Origin: Bradyrhizobium arachidis
GTDB lineage: Bacteria; Pseudomonadota; Alphaproteobacteria; Rhizobiales; Xanthobacteraceae
Assembly (NCBI RefSeq): GCF_015291705.1
Contig: NZ_CP030050.1
Location: forward strand, 1,116,001 to 1,180,000
Reading direction: 5' to 3'
Length of the DNA stretch: 64,000 nucleotides
The notes under the pieces are model-generated. The model saw only the letters and a list, made by a program, of their open reading frames with translations, did no database searches and had not been told where the DNA came from. Shown piece by piece: positions 24,854 to 33,802 of the stretch (the stretch's first letter is position 1; every line of letters starts with the position of its first letter). Both the position numbers and the translations under genes were made by a program.

Positions 24854-26053
24854 TCAATATTTCTTCACGTGCGTTCCGAACGCCAGCCACAGCGCCGTCG
24901 ATGCGAGGCCGAAGCTGCCGAGCAGCAGGAAGGTCGGGCCGTAGCCGATCCATTGCGCGATCCAGCCGCCGAGTGCGGGGCTGAGGCTTGCACCGACGCC
25001 TTGCACGGTGATCACGGCGCCTTGGCCGAGATTGATGCGACCGGTGCCGTCGAGCGAGCGGGCCACCATGCCGGGGACGGCGACAGTCTGAAGCCCGGTG
25101 CCGATGCCGTCGAGCACCTGCATCGGCACGACGCCCCACCACCCCGTGACGAAGAAGGCGAGCACGCCGCGGATAGGCAGAAACATGAACGACACCAGGA
25201 TCACCGGCCAATAGTTGCGCTTGCCCGCGACCTGCATGCCGACCAGCGACGTGACGACCATGACGCCCTGCGCAATGACGACGGTGGTCGCCACGAAGCT
25301 CGGGCCATTGGCCTGTCCCTCGGCCACGGCCGCAAGGCCATAGAGCGGGACGATCGCCGCATTGCCGAGATGGAAGATGGCAAGCGCGAGCGCCAGCACC
25401 AGGAGCGGCTTGTGCTTGAGGAGAACGGACATGGCATCCGGTGGATTCTTGCTCTCGTCCTCCTTGCTGCCACGGGCCTGGCGATCGTCGATGGCCTTGG
25501 CGGGAATCATCAGCACGCAGGCGATCGCGATCGCGCCGAACACCGCCGCCAGCACGAACACGGCGACATAGCCGTACCTGTAGCCGAGATAGCCCGACAA
25601 CGCGGCGCCGACCATGTTGCCGGCGTGGTTGAAAGCCTGGTTGCGGCCGTTCAGCGCGTTGAAGCCTTTTTGCTTGGCGATGCCGAGCGTGATGCCGGTC
25701 ACCGCCGGCACGATCGCGGCACTCGCCAGCGATTGCGCCACTTGCGAGAACGTCACCGCCCAGAAGTTCTGCGAGAGCAGGATGATGGCGGAGGCGAGCA
25801 CCACGCAGATGCCGGGAATGACGACCCATAGCCGCTTGTTGCGGCTGGAATCGATGAAGCCGCCGATCGGCGTCGTGACCAGCATGCCCGCGACATTGCC
25901 GATCGTCAGCGCGGTGCCGATCAGCCCGGTCGCCCAGCCGCGCTCCTGCAGGAACACGCCGACGAACGGCCCGATGCCCGACTGCATGTCGGCCATGAAG
26001 AAATTGACTGCAAACAGCGGCCAGATGCGGGGTGGTGAGGAGCGCGATGTCAT
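24854..26053 (-). CDS. MFS transporter
   Basis: A 399-residue permease with 12 predicted helices in two bundles. The first reads PRIWPLFAVNFFMADMQSGI, and the loop between helices 2 and 3 (GGFIDSSRNKRL) is the MFS G-x-x-x-D-R-x-x-K/R signature. A mid-loop with charged residues (DDRQARGSKEDESKNPPD) joins the halves. The substrate is unknown; the subgroup resembles the drug/sugar-type carriers often found in Rhizobiales. Start ATG 26053 chosen because the conserved sequence begins there. Confidence 0.9.
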   Translation of the reverse strand: MTSRSSPPRIWPLFAVNFFMADMQSGIGPFVGVFLQERGWATGLIGTALTIGNVAGMLVTTPIGGFIDSSRNKRLWVVIPGICVVLASAIILLSQNFWAVTFSQVAQSLASAAIVPAVTGITLGIAKQKGFNALNGRNQAFNHAGNMVGAALSGYLGYRYGYVAVFVLAAVFGAIAIACVLMIPAKAIDDRQARGSKEDESKNPPDAMSVLLKHKPLLVLALALAIFHLGNAAIVPLYGLAAVAEGQANGPSFVATTVVIAQGVMVVTSLVGMQVAGKRNYWPVILVSFMFLPIRGVLAFFVTGWWGVVPMQVLDGIGTGLQTVAVPGMVARSLDGTGRINLGQGAVITVQGVGASLSPALGGWIAQWIGYGPTFLLLGSFGLASTALWLAFGTHVKKY

Positions 26054-26215
26054 CGAGACGCTGAAAATGTTCCTGCCGGCGAGTGAGGTCTCGTTCAAAG
26101 CTGATCGTGATGACCGGCCGATTGCGCCGGCATGGATGAGAACGTAACCTGCGTTGACAGCGTTGGTTCCTCGCGCTTGCGAATGCGGGACGATGTCCCT
26201 TTCTGGATCCTGGCC

Positions 26216-27019
26216 ATGCCTCTCTGGACCTGCGAAACCTGCGGCGCGCAATTTCCGGCCAGCGAAAAGCCGCCTGCGTCCTGTCCGATTTGCGAGGACG
26301 AGCGGCAGTTCGTGAACTGGAAAGGGCAGACCTTTCTCACGCGCGAAGCACTGGCTGACGGCCATCGCCTGGTTTGGCGCGACGATCTCGGCCTCACAGG
26401 CCTCGCGCTCGAGCCGAGCTTTGCCATCGCCCAACGCGCGCTGCTTGTGCCACTGGGCGATGGCTGCGTGATGTGGGACTGTATCCCGTTGGCGACGCCG
26501 GAGGCGGTCGCGCAGGTGCGGTCGCTCGGCGGCCTGAAGGCGATCGCGATCTCCCATCCGCATTACTATGGCGCGGTTGCCGACTGGAGCGAGGCCTTCG
26601 GCGGCGTGCCGGTCTATCTGCACGCCGACGATCGGCAATGGGTGACGCGTCCGCATCCCTCCATCGTGCACTGGACCGGCGATCAGCATCGCATTTCCGA
26701 CGATGTGCTGCTGCTGCACACCGGCGGTCATTTCGCCGGCGCCACCATGCTGCACTACGGACGCGGTGCCGACGGCAAGGGCGCGCTGCTGACCGGCGAC
26801 ATCGCGCAGGTGACGATGGACCGTCGCTTCGTCAGCTTCATGTATTCCTATCCCAACTACATGCCGCTCGGTGCCGCCGCGGTGCGGCGCATTGTGGCCG
26901 CCGTCGCGCCGCTCGCCTTCGACCGCATCTATGGCGCCTGGTGGGGCCGCAACATCGCGGTGGGCGCCAAGGCCGCCTTTGAAGCCTCGGTGCAGCGGTA
27001 CATCGCCGCTATCGCCTGA
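26216..27019 (+). CDS. MBL-fold hydrolase with rubredoxin-like zinc ribbon
   Basis: A 267-residue protein starting MPLWTCETCGAQFPASEKPP, a Cys4 ribbon (CETCG...CPICEDE), followed by a metallo-beta-lactamase-like domain: SHPHYYGAVADW (H-x-H motif with the second His as HPHYY), HTGGHFAGATMLH and TGDIAQV for later metal ligands. The classical HxHxDH is altered to HPHYYG, so the metal site may be incomplete. No function can be assigned. The start at 26216 begins the family sequence, and no strong ribosome-binding site is visible. Confidence 0.8.
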   Translation: MPLWTCETCGAQFPASEKPPASCPICEDERQFVNWKGQTFLTREALADGHRLVWRDDLGLTGLALEPSFAIAQRALLVPLGDGCVMWDCIPLATPEAVAQVRSLGGLKAIAISHPHYYGAVADWSEAFGGVPVYLHADDRQWVTRPHPSIVHWTGDQHRISDDVLLLHTGGHFAGATMLHYGRGADGKGALLTGDIAQVTMDRRFVSFMYSYPNYMPLGAAAVRRIVAAVAPLAFDRIYGAWWGRNIAVGAKAAFEASVQRYIAAIA

Positions 27020-27061
27020 GCTGCGCGACGGCCGAAATCCGCGTTGCCTCCCTCAAATAAA

Positions 27062-27076
27062 TGTACTACAAGTACA
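27062..27076. promoter_or_regulatory. Palindromic operator candidate TGTACT-ACA-AGTACA
   Basis: A perfect 6-bp inverted repeat with a 3-base spacer, about 100 bases before the MetX-like gene. It fits a TetR-type operator, but no TetR gene is in the vicinity. Confidence 0.5.
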
Positions 27077-27176
27077 GTTATTGAGCGAGGCGCAACGATG
27101 CGTTTGCCGGTCCGGCACGATCGATGCATCGTTGTCCCGGCGGGCGGGTTCTGCGGCCGCGCGAGGGAGTTGGTCC

Positions 27177-28193
27177 ATGACCGGGCAGCGCGACTACGAG
27201 ATCTTTGAGGCTGGCGACGTCACGCTTCAATCCGGCGCGGTCTTCCCCGCGATGAAGCTCGCCTACAAGACCTACGGCACGCTCAACGCGGCCAAGGATA
27301 ACGTCATCTTCTATCCGACCTCGTTCAGTGCGCAGCACTTCGACACCGAATGGCTGATCGGGCCCGACGGTGTGCTCGATCCCACGCGCTACTTCATCAT
27401 CATTCCGAACCTGTTCGGCAACGGCCTGTCGTCCTCGCCGTCGAACACCGCAGGGCCCCATCCTGAGATCACCTATCACGATGCGATCGCGGTCCAGCAC
27501 CGCCTCCTCACCGAGCGCTTCGGCATCTCAAAGCTCGCGCTGGTCTATGGCTGGTCGATGGGCGGCATGCAGACCTATCACTGGGCGGCACTGCATCCTG
27601 ACATGGTCGCGCGCGCCGCAGTGGTCTGCGGCAGCGCGCGCTGCGCGCCTTACAATTATGTCTTCCTCGAAGGCGTCAAGGCGGCGCTGACTGGCGATCC
27701 GGCCTTCCGCGGCGGCCGCTTCGTCGAGAGGCCGGTTGCCGGCTATCGCGCCATGGGGCGCGTCTATGCCGGCTGGGCGATGTCGCACGGCTTCTATCGC
27801 GACGAGCTCTGGCGCGAGGCCGGCTTCATCTCGCTCGAGGATTATCTCGCCCGCAACTGGGACACGACCTTCGCTCGCCGCGACGCCAACGACCTGCTGG
27901 CGCAGGCCGGCATCTGGCAGCGCGGCAATATCGGCGCATGCGCGGCGTTCGGCGGCGATCTCGATCGTGCGCTGGCGGCAATCAAGGCGCATGTGCTGCT
28001 GATGCCGGGCGCGACCGATCGCTACTTCGACTTCCGCGACAACGAGGACGAGCTTCCCAAGCTCGTCAACGCGAAATCCGCCGTGCTGCATCCGATCCCC
28101 TCGCAGCACGGCCATCGCGCCGGCAATCCCGTCAACAATCCGCGCGACACGGCCTTTCTCAAGGCCGAGGTCGCGGCGCTGCTCAGCAAGTAG
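27177..28193 (+). CDS. Homoserine O-acetyltransferase-like alpha/beta hydrolase
   Basis: A 338-residue alpha/beta-hydrolase of the MetX superfamily. The N-terminal strand YKTYGTLNAAKDNVIFYPTS, NLFGNGLSSSPSNTAGPHP, the nucleophile elbow GWSMGG (Ser near residue 129) and the final SQHGHRAGN with the catalytic His are all present; the Asp is in the GATDRYFDFRDNEDE region. This clade usually lacks proven homoserine transferase activity, so the acyl donor and acceptor are unknown. GAGGGAG lies 8 bases before ATG 27177. A fatty-acid desaturase gene follows after 8 bases. Confidence 0.85.
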   Translation: MTGQRDYEIFEAGDVTLQSGAVFPAMKLAYKTYGTLNAAKDNVIFYPTSFSAQHFDTEWLIGPDGVLDPTRYFIIIPNLFGNGLSSSPSNTAGPHPEITYHDAIAVQHRLLTERFGISKLALVYGWSMGGMQTYHWAALHPDMVARAAVVCGSARCAPYNYVFLEGVKAALTGDPAFRGGRFVERPVAGYRAMGRVYAGWAMSHGFYRDELWREAGFISLEDYLARNWDTTFARRDANDLLAQAGIWQRGNIGACAAFGGDLDRALAAIKAHVLLMPGATDRYFDFRDNEDELPKLVNAKSAVLHPIPSQHGHRAGNPVNNPRDTAFLKAEVAALLSK

Positions 28194-28201
28194 GGTCCAC
28201 C

Positions 28202-29149
28202 ATGACTGACGCGACCGTTTCCGAGCCCGGCCATCGCCTGAAGCCGCTCAGCCCGGCGATGCTGCGCGAATTGTCGGTGCGCTCGAACCTCAGGGGCGCG
28301 GCGCAGACTCTTGGTCATTACAGTATGATCGTGCTGGTCGGCGCGCTGATCTGGATGGTCACCTCGCGCTACGGCGTGCTCTGGGCGCTGCCGCTGATGG
28401 CGGCGCAGGGCTATCTCGTCGCCTTCCTGTTCATGGCGGTGCACGAGACCGCGCACAAGACCGCGTTCAGGAGCCGCGGCCTCAACCTCGCGGTCGGCTA
28501 TCTCTCCGCTTTCATCATCGGATTGCCGTACGAATATTACTGCCTGTTCCACTGGGACCATCACCGCTACACCCAGGATCCCGAGAAGGACCCTGAGCTG
28601 ATCGTCGGCGTGAAGCCGAGATCCGACACGCAGCTCGCGATCGCCTATAGCGGCCTGCTCCAGGTCGCCGGCCGCCTGCGGCTGATGCTCGGCCACGCCG
28701 TCACCGGCAGCGTCGTGGTGCCCTGGATTCCCGAGAACAAGCGCGCCGTCATAGTCACCGAAGCGCGCGCCTATGTCGCGCTCTATGCACTGCTGCTCGT
28801 GGCCTCGCTGTGGGTCTCCTCAGCGCTGCTGCTCTGGGTCTGGCTCGTGCCGCTCGTCATCGGGCAGTTCTTCCTACGGCCCTATCTCTACGCCGAGCAC
28901 ACCGGCTGCGAGCGGACGCGCAGCGCCTTCCAGAACACCCGCACCACCTATACCGGCGCGGTCGTCAAATGGATCGCGTGGAACATGCCCTACCATGTCG
29001 AGCACCACGCCTATCCCTCAATTCCCTTTCACGCGCTGCCGAAGCTGAACGAGATCGTCGACGGCGAAATCGTCCATCGCGGCCGCGGCTACATCCAGAC
29101 GACGCGCGAGACCTGGGCCTGGTTTCGCCGGCATCGGCAGGGCATCTAG
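28202..29149 (+). CDS. Fatty-acid desaturase family protein
   Basis: A 315-residue membrane di-iron enzyme with the three His boxes of the desaturase/hydroxylase superfamily: HETAHK (~res 81), HWDHHRY (~119) and HVEHHAY (~264). Between boxes are four or more membrane helices. It introduces a double bond or hydroxyl in a lipid-linked acyl chain or related compound; which one cannot be told. It starts only 8 bases after the MetX-like gene, so both are on one transcript, suggesting a shared substrate. ATG 28202 has a weak ribosome-binding site, consistent with coupling. Confidence 0.9.
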   Translation: MTDATVSEPGHRLKPLSPAMLRELSVRSNLRGAAQTLGHYSMIVLVGALIWMVTSRYGVLWALPLMAAQGYLVAFLFMAVHETAHKTAFRSRGLNLAVGYLSAFIIGLPYEYYCLFHWDHHRYTQDPEKDPELIVGVKPRSDTQLAIAYSGLLQVAGRLRLMLGHAVTGSVVVPWIPENKRAVIVTEARAYVALYALLLVASLWVSSALLLWVWLVPLVIGQFFLRPYLYAEHTGCERTRSAFQNTRTTYTGAVVKWIAWNMPYHVEHHAYPSIPFHALPKLNEIVDGEIVHRGRGYIQTTRETWAWFRRHRQGI

Positions 29150-29153
29150 CTCA

Positions 29154-29184
29154 AAGCAAAACTCCGGCCGCAGCGCGACCGGAG
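29154..29184 (-). terminator. Terminator for the small secreted-protein gene
   Basis: CTCCGG/CCGGAG stem (29162-29167, 29179-29184) followed on the minus strand by TTTTGCTTT. It ends the leftward gene at 29206 and may also work for the desaturase operon from the right side. Confidence 0.7.
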
Positions 29185-29205
29185 CTTTGTCGAAGAGACG
29201 AGATA

Positions 29206-29451
29206 TCAGTAGATCCCGTAGGCGCAGACATTCACGACGCGAACGCGCAGGCCGTGGCGGGTCTGGACGACGCGCTCCTGGTAGCAGTTGTTGATGCCGG
29301 TGTTGACATAGAGGCCGCCATAGCCAAAGCCCCAGCCGGGACCCCAGTGGTGATGGAAGCCGTGAGCCGAAGCGGCGGTGGGCGCGAGAGCGGCAGCACC
29401 GAGCGAGCCGGCAGCGATCAGACCAAGAGCAAGCTTACGAAACATTTTCAT
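29206..29451 (-). CDS. Small secreted Gly/His-rich protein
   Basis: An 81-residue protein with a clear signal peptide (MKMFRKLALGLIAAGSLGAA, ...APTAASA) and a mature part HGFHHHWGPGWGFGYGG... with two Cys (NNCYQ and NVCAY) that could form one disulfide. This kind of small secreted protein is common in Bradyrhizobium and has no assigned role. It is preceded by a GGAG-like site and followed by a terminator, so it is likely a single-gene transcript. Confidence 0.8.
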   Translation of the reverse strand: MKMFRKLALGLIAAGSLGAAALAPTAASAHGFHHHWGPGWGFGYGGLYVNTGINNCYQERVVQTRHGLRVRVVNVCAYGIY

Positions 29452-29581
29452 TCTCCAGTGGCGCTAAGGCCGTTGTTGTGTCCCTGCATCTCCGTCGGGT
29501 CGAAATGGGAATGCGTTCACAGGGGATGAGGAGAATCGTGTTTCAGGAATGTTTCGTGGGCTGCGGCGAGGTGCGCCGATG

Positions 29582-30562
29582 TCAGGCTTTGCGCGCCGCG
29601 CGATAGCGCGCGGCCATCGCCTGCGTCATCTCGGCCATCTTCTCGCGGAGATCGGCGGGCTCCAGCACCTCGGCCTCGGACCCGAGCCGCAGCAATTCGG
29701 ACGCGGCGTGCCATGAGGTCTTGCCGGTCGGCACGCGCGCGATGCGCCAGCCATCGGCATCGGTGGTGTCCTCGAGCTGCGTGCGCGCCTTGACGTAAGG
29801 CTGGCTCAGCGCGTCGAGCAGTTTCACGCCGAACGGCGACAGCCGCACGACCGCGACGTTGGGATGCATCTCGGCTTCGAGGCGGAGCGTCGCGTCTCGC
29901 CAATAGGCGGCGAGATCGAAATCGGCGGGACGATCGAAGCGGTCGTCGAGTTCAGTGCAGTCGAGCACGCGCGCGACGCGATAGGTGCGCACGCTGCGGT
30001 CGACTTGCCCCGCGAGATACCAGCTGCCGCCCTTCAACACGAGGCCGAGCGGCGCAACGCAGCGCTGCTTCTCCGCGCGCCAGCTCTGGTAGCGGATCTT
30101 GATCAAGGTGCCACGCAGGGCCGCACCGGCAATCGCGCGCAGATGCTTCGGCTCTTCTGCCTCGCCGAACCAGCCGGGTGCGTCCAGGTGAAAGCGCTCC
30201 TGCATCCGGCCGGCGTCCTCGCGCAGATTGGCAGGCAGCGCGGCCATCAGCTTGTTCTGCGCGGCGATCATTGCCGCATCGAGCCCGAGCGCCGCGGCAG
30301 GGCCGGGGAGCCCCGCGAGGAACAGCGCGCCCGCTTCGCTCTGCGACAACCCGTTCAGCCGCACCCGATAGCCGTCGAGGAGGCGATAGCCGCCCTCAGC
30401 GCCGCGGTCGGCATAGACAGGCACGCCGGAGGCCGCGAGCGCGTCGATGTCGCGATAGATCGTGCGCACCGAGACCTCGCAGGCCTCGGCAAGCTCGGGC
30501 GCAGTGACCTGCCCCCTGGCCTGGAGGGTGGTGAGGATCGACAGCATCCGGCTCGCGCGCAT
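29582..30562 (-). CDS. WYL-domain HTH regulator (YafY/DeoR-like)
   Basis: A 326-residue regulator: an N-terminal winged helix (RMLSILTTLQARGQVTAPEL, EVSVRTIYRDIDALA) and a WYL domain, IKIRYQSWRAEKQRCVAPLG, with SWYLAGQVDRSVRTYRVARV. A C-terminal WCX extension closes it. Such proteins sense nucleotides or small ligands. It is divergent from a GST gene with a perfect palindrome (30576-30600) between, a likely operator. Confidence 0.92.
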   Translation of the reverse strand: MRASRMLSILTTLQARGQVTAPELAEACEVSVRTIYRDIDALAASGVPVYADRGAEGGYRLLDGYRVRLNGLSQSEAGALFLAGLPGPAAALGLDAAMIAAQNKLMAALPANLREDAGRMQERFHLDAPGWFGEAEEPKHLRAIAGAALRGTLIKIRYQSWRAEKQRCVAPLGLVLKGGSWYLAGQVDRSVRTYRVARVLDCTELDDRFDRPADFDLAAYWRDATLRLEAEMHPNVAVVRLSPFGVKLLDALSQPYVKARTQLEDTTDADGWRIARVPTGKTSWHAASELLRLGSEAEVLEPADLREKMAEMTQAMAARYRAARKA

Positions 30563-30575
30563 GACCCCTTAAACC

Positions 30576-30600
30576 ATACCTGACACAGGATGTCAGGTAT
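30576..30600. promoter_or_regulatory. Operator palindrome between WYL regulator and GST genes
   Basis: ATACCTGACA - CAGGA - TGTCAGGTAT: a perfect 10-bp inverted repeat with 5-base spacer, 14 bases before the regulator start and 50 bases before the GST start. The CTGACA-N5-TGTCAG half-sites are typical of YafY-like regulators beside small enzymes. Confidence 0.8.
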
Positions 30601-30649
30601 CCTCCCTTACAAGATGCGCCATCGCCAGCCGGCCAGATGGAGACCTGCC

Positions 30650-31294
30650 ATGACCGATTCCAATCGCATCACGCTGTATTATTCGCCGCAGAGCCGCGCC
30701 ACCGGCACGCGGGTTCTGCTGGACGAGCTCGGCGCGCCCTACGATCTTCACGTCTTCAACATGAAGGTCGGCGAGCAGCGGCAGCCGGCCTATCTCGCTA
30801 TCAATCCGCTCGGCAAGGTACCGGCGATCCATCACCGCGGGGAGCTCGTGACCGAGCAGGTCGCGATCACCATCTATCTCGCCGATCTGTTTCCGCAGGC
30901 GGGCCTCACGCCCGCGCTGAACGATCCGCTACGCGGTCCGTATTTGCGCTGGATCGCCTATTACGGCGCCTCGTTCGAGCCGGCCCTGATCGACAAGTTC
31001 ATGCAGCGCGAGCCCGCGCCGATCACGCAATCGCCCTATGCCGATTACGACACCATGCTGGGCGCGCTCGAGGCGCAGCTTGCGAAGGGGCCGTATCTGC
31101 TCGGCGAGCGCATGACCGCCGCCGATGTGCTGTGGGGCGTCGCGTTCAGCTGGACCATGATGTTTGGTATCGTGCCGAAGAAGGACGTGTTCGTGCGCTA
31201 CGCCGAGCGCATGACCTCGCGGCCGGCGTTCCAGCGCATCACTGCGGCCGATGACGAGATGGCGGCGGAGCATGCCAAGGCGGTTGGGGGCTGA
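30650..31294 (+). CDS. Glutathione S-transferase
   Basis: A 214-residue GST: N-terminal thioredoxin fold RITLYYSPQSRATGTRVLLD, with the cis-Pro segment KVPAIHHRG (residues ~52-60) and a following TEQVAITIYLADLFP. The C-terminal helical domain has LLGERMTAADVLWG, the N-capping box for GSTs. It would conjugate glutathione to electrophiles. Under the WYL regulator's operator, so probably induced by its ligand. GGAG precedes ATG 30650. Confidence 0.9.
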   Translation: MTDSNRITLYYSPQSRATGTRVLLDELGAPYDLHVFNMKVGEQRQPAYLAINPLGKVPAIHHRGELVTEQVAITIYLADLFPQAGLTPALNDPLRGPYLRWIAYYGASFEPALIDKFMQREPAPITQSPYADYDTMLGALEAQLAKGPYLLGERMTAADVLWGVAFSWTMMFGIVPKKDVFVRYAERMTSRPAFQRITAADDEMAAEHAKAVGG

Positions 31295-31316
31295 GGCGGC
31301 GCCTCAACACTCCGCC

Positions 31317-31464
31317 GTCGTCCCGGGGCGCGCAAAGCGCGAACCCGGGACCCATAACCACAGGGAGGAGTTTTGCGAAGATTCGGAGTTACCAGCTTTG
31401 CCTCATAACCACTGCCTGTGGTTATGGGTCCCGGGCTCATCGCTTCGCGATGCCCCGGGACGAC
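31317..31464. repeat. Palindromic intergenic repeat
   Basis: Long inverted repeat: arms include GTCGTCCCGGGGC / GCCCCGGGACGAC at the ends and CCCGGGACCCATAACCACAG / CTGTGGTTATGGGTCCCGGG inside. It lies between the GST and the enoyl-CoA-hydratase genes and encodes nothing. Similar elements with other sequences occur at 45494, 50631 and 51275. Confidence 0.8.
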
Positions 31465-31479
31465 AGCGGAGTATTCCCC

Positions 31480-32265
31480 TCAAAACCTCGGCGCCCGCTT
31501 CTCCGCAAAGGCCTTGATCCCTTCCTTGATCTCGTCGCCGCGCATGCTGTCGCGGTGGCGCTGGTCGGCGGCCGCCTCATCCAGCTCGCCGCGGGCGAAT
31601 TCGTTGATGGCGCGCTTCATGCCAGCCATCGCCTGCGGCGCGTTGCCGGCGAGGATAGTGGCGAGCTTGTCGACCTCCTCATCGAGCGTCTCCTCCGGCA
31701 CCATCGCGGTGAGATAGCCGATCCGCAGCATCTCCGGCGCGCTGATCTTCTGCGCGGTCAAAAACAGCTTCTTGGCATTGTCGACGCCGAGCCGCGTCAC
31801 ATAGCGTTTGATGCCGCTCCGGTAGTAATGCAGCCCGAGCCGCGCCGCCGGCATGAACATCTCGGCCGTGTCGACGCCGATGCGGAAATCGCAGGCCAGC
31901 GCAAGGTCGGTCGAGCCGCCATAGACGCCGCCGTTGAGCCGGCAGATCGTCGGCACGCCGAGATCCTCCAGCCGATTGACGACCATCTCGAACGCCGAGC
32001 CCGCGCTCTGCTGCTCGGTCGCGCTGACCGCGCGCTCCGCGACCGAGTTGAGGTCATAACCGGCCGAGAAGGCGCGCCCGGTGCCGGTCAGCACCAGCAC
32101 GCGGATCGCAGGATCGGCCTCGACAGCGTCGAACAGCTTGAGCAATTCGCCGAGGTCTTCCGCCTGGAGCCGGTTGAGATGTTTTGGACGATTGAGGCGG
32201 ATGGTGGCGCGTGCGCCATCGATTTCAAGCACGGGGCTGGAAGCCGCGTCGGCCTGGTCCGACAT
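31480..32265 (-). CDS. Enoyl-CoA hydratase/isomerase family protein
   Basis: A 261-residue crotonase-fold enzyme. RPKHLNRLQAED near the N-terminus and the oxyanion-hole FSAGYDL (residues ~64-70) and GGVYGGSTDLALACDFRIG (~110-128) are typical. The usual catalytic Glu positions after GG are partly replaced, with STDLALACD, so the exact reaction is uncertain. It is followed by the K+ channel gene on the same strand, starting upstream at 33387; the channel's stop lies 12 bases before this start, so the two are probably on one transcript. Confidence 0.88.
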   Translation of the reverse strand: MSDQADAASSPVLEIDGARATIRLNRPKHLNRLQAEDLGELLKLFDAVEADPAIRVLVLTGTGRAFSAGYDLNSVAERAVSATEQQSAGSAFEMVVNRLEDLGVPTICRLNGGVYGGSTDLALACDFRIGVDTAEMFMPAARLGLHYYRSGIKRYVTRLGVDNAKKLFLTAQKISAPEMLRIGYLTAMVPEETLDEEVDKLATILAGNAPQAMAGMKRAINEFARGELDEAAADQRHRDSMRGDEIKEGIKAFAEKRAPRF

Positions 32266-32277
32266 TCTTGTCTCCTC

Positions 32278-33387
32278 TTATTTATTTTCCAGCGCGCGGC
32301 GCTTTGCTTCGGCGTCGATGGTCTCGGCGAGATCGGGATGCCGTGCCATCAGTACGCGGAAGTCGACGAGGTCGAGCACCAAGAGCCGCGACACCTTCGT
32401 GGTCGAGACATTGGCGCCGCGCATGTTGTTGCCGAGCAGCGCCATCTCGCCGAAGAAGGCGCCCTCGCCGAGCTGCACCTTCTTGCCGGGCAGGTCGACC
32501 TCGACCTCGCCGGCGGCGATGAAATACATGCAGTCGCCCTGCGCGCCCTTGCGGATGATCATGGTGCGCGCCGGCAGCTCCATGGTGCGCAGCATGTGGG
32601 TGACGTCGGCGATCGCTGCTGGTCCCAGCGCGGCAAAGAACGGCACCTTGCTGACGGATTCCCAGGTCTTGAGGAAATTGTCGCGCCTCGTCTCGGCGGC
32701 AAAGCCGGTCGCAAGAATACCGGTCCAGAGGCCGAACACGCCGAGGCCGGAGATCATCACCAGCGCCGCCACCATGCGCCCGAGCGGCGTCACCGGCACG
32801 ACGTCGCCATAACCTGTCGTGGTCAGCGTGACGACCGCCCACCACAGCGCGGCCGGCACGCTGCCGAAGGTCTGCGGCTGCACGTCCCGCTCGAGGAAGT
32901 ATTCGGCGACCGAGGCGAGGAACACCACCATCAGGAAGATCACGAGCACGCTGAGCAGCGGCCCGGATTCCAGCACCAGCACGCGGCGAAGCTGGCGCAG
33001 GCCGGGAATGCCCGGCACCACCTTCAGCACCCAGAGCACGCTGAGCAGCCAGGCCGTCTTCGGCTCGACGCCAAGCGTCAGCGCGAGGGGAACGGCCAGC
33101 GCGCCGATCGCATCGACGATGCCGGCGGAGGAGGACAAATACAGCGACAGGCGCCCAGTCCGCGCCATGTGGCGCAGGCGGACCACCCATTCGAACACGA
33201 AATAGGCGAGGCAGGTCCACAGCAGAGCGTCGACCCAGTGATGCGATGCCTCATAGGCCGGGCCAATTGTCAGCAGCACCATGCTGAGCACGCCGACGCC
33301 CACGGCCACATAGGCCGCCTTGGTCATGTTGCGGCCGGCCGTGGCGGCCGCGAACTGGGCCAGAGCGGAGATCAGCGGCTTGGACAT
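32278..33387 (-). CDS. Cyclic-nucleotide-gated potassium channel, MloK1-like
   Basis: A 369-residue membrane protein with six helices. The voltage-sensor-like S1-S4 (LALTLGVEPKTAWLLSVLWVLK, with Arg in PGLRQLRRVLVLE) is followed by a pore loop with TTTGYGD, the K+ selectivity filter, and an inner helix. A cyclic-nucleotide-binding domain follows (PFFAALGPAAIADVTHMLRT, ...GAFFGEMALLGNN..R). The length and layout match the bacterial MloK1 channel of Mesorhizobium. It would conduct K+ in a cAMP-responsive way. Confidence 0.93.
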   Translation of the reverse strand: MSKPLISALAQFAAATAGRNMTKAAYVAVGVGVLSMVLLTIGPAYEASHHWVDALLWTCLAYFVFEWVVRLRHMARTGRLSLYLSSSAGIVDAIGALAVPLALTLGVEPKTAWLLSVLWVLKVVPGIPGLRQLRRVLVLESGPLLSVLVIFLMVVFLASVAEYFLERDVQPQTFGSVPAALWWAVVTLTTTGYGDVVPVTPLGRMVAALVMISGLGVFGLWTGILATGFAAETRRDNFLKTWESVSKVPFFAALGPAAIADVTHMLRTMELPARTMIIRKGAQGDCMYFIAAGEVEVDLPGKKVQLGEGAFFGEMALLGNNMRGANVSTTKVSRLLVLDLVDFRVLMARHPDLAETIDAEAKRRALENK

Positions 33388-33510
33388 GCGGGAGGGCGGC
33401 TCGGTTTGGCTTTTGCGGTCCCGGCTGGGATCACAGCGCCAAAGTGCCCGCCCGGGCCGGGGCCGTCAACGATGGGCTCGGCGTCGCCAATGAGGGAACG
33501 GAGGCGGGGG

Positions 33511-33729
33511 TTACCTGAAGTGCGGCGGCTCGTCGTAGCCGCGGCGGCTGCTGAAAAACAGCAGGATCATCAGGCCGATGCCGACGATGACGGAAAATCC
33601 GGCCCCCAGCGCCAGGGCGACATAGCCTTCGGTCGGGATCGGGTCCCCTTCGACCGCCATCGCGGAATAAGCGAAATAACCAACCGCCGCCAGCATTCCC
33701 AGAAGGAAGATGATGAGGAGTGTACGCAT
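33511..33729 (-). CDS. Small two-helix membrane protein
   Basis: A 72-residue protein, MRTLLIIFLLGMLAAVGYFA, then YSAMAVEGDPIPTEGYVALALGAGFSVIVGIGLMILLFFSSRRGYDEPPHFR. Two hydrophobic helices with a short acidic linker point to an inner-membrane protein of unknown role. GGAGAACG before ATG 33729 sets the start. It sits beside the repeat carrying the IS110 element. Confidence 0.75.
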   Translation of the reverse strand: MRTLLIIFLLGMLAAVGYFAYSAMAVEGDPIPTEGYVALALGAGFSVIVGIGLMILLFFSSRRGYDEPPHFR

Positions 33730-33802
33730 GGTGCGTTCTCCGGTTGTAACCGGGAGCCAACGGTTGCGGGAGGAGACGGTTCCCGGAGTTCCGGCCATCC
33801 TG

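Noticed and set aside
24854..26755. Long N-terminal extension of the MFS carrier
   Set aside because: The added 234 residues overlap the MBL-fold gene on the other strand and have no transporter-like sequence; the start at 26053 is used.
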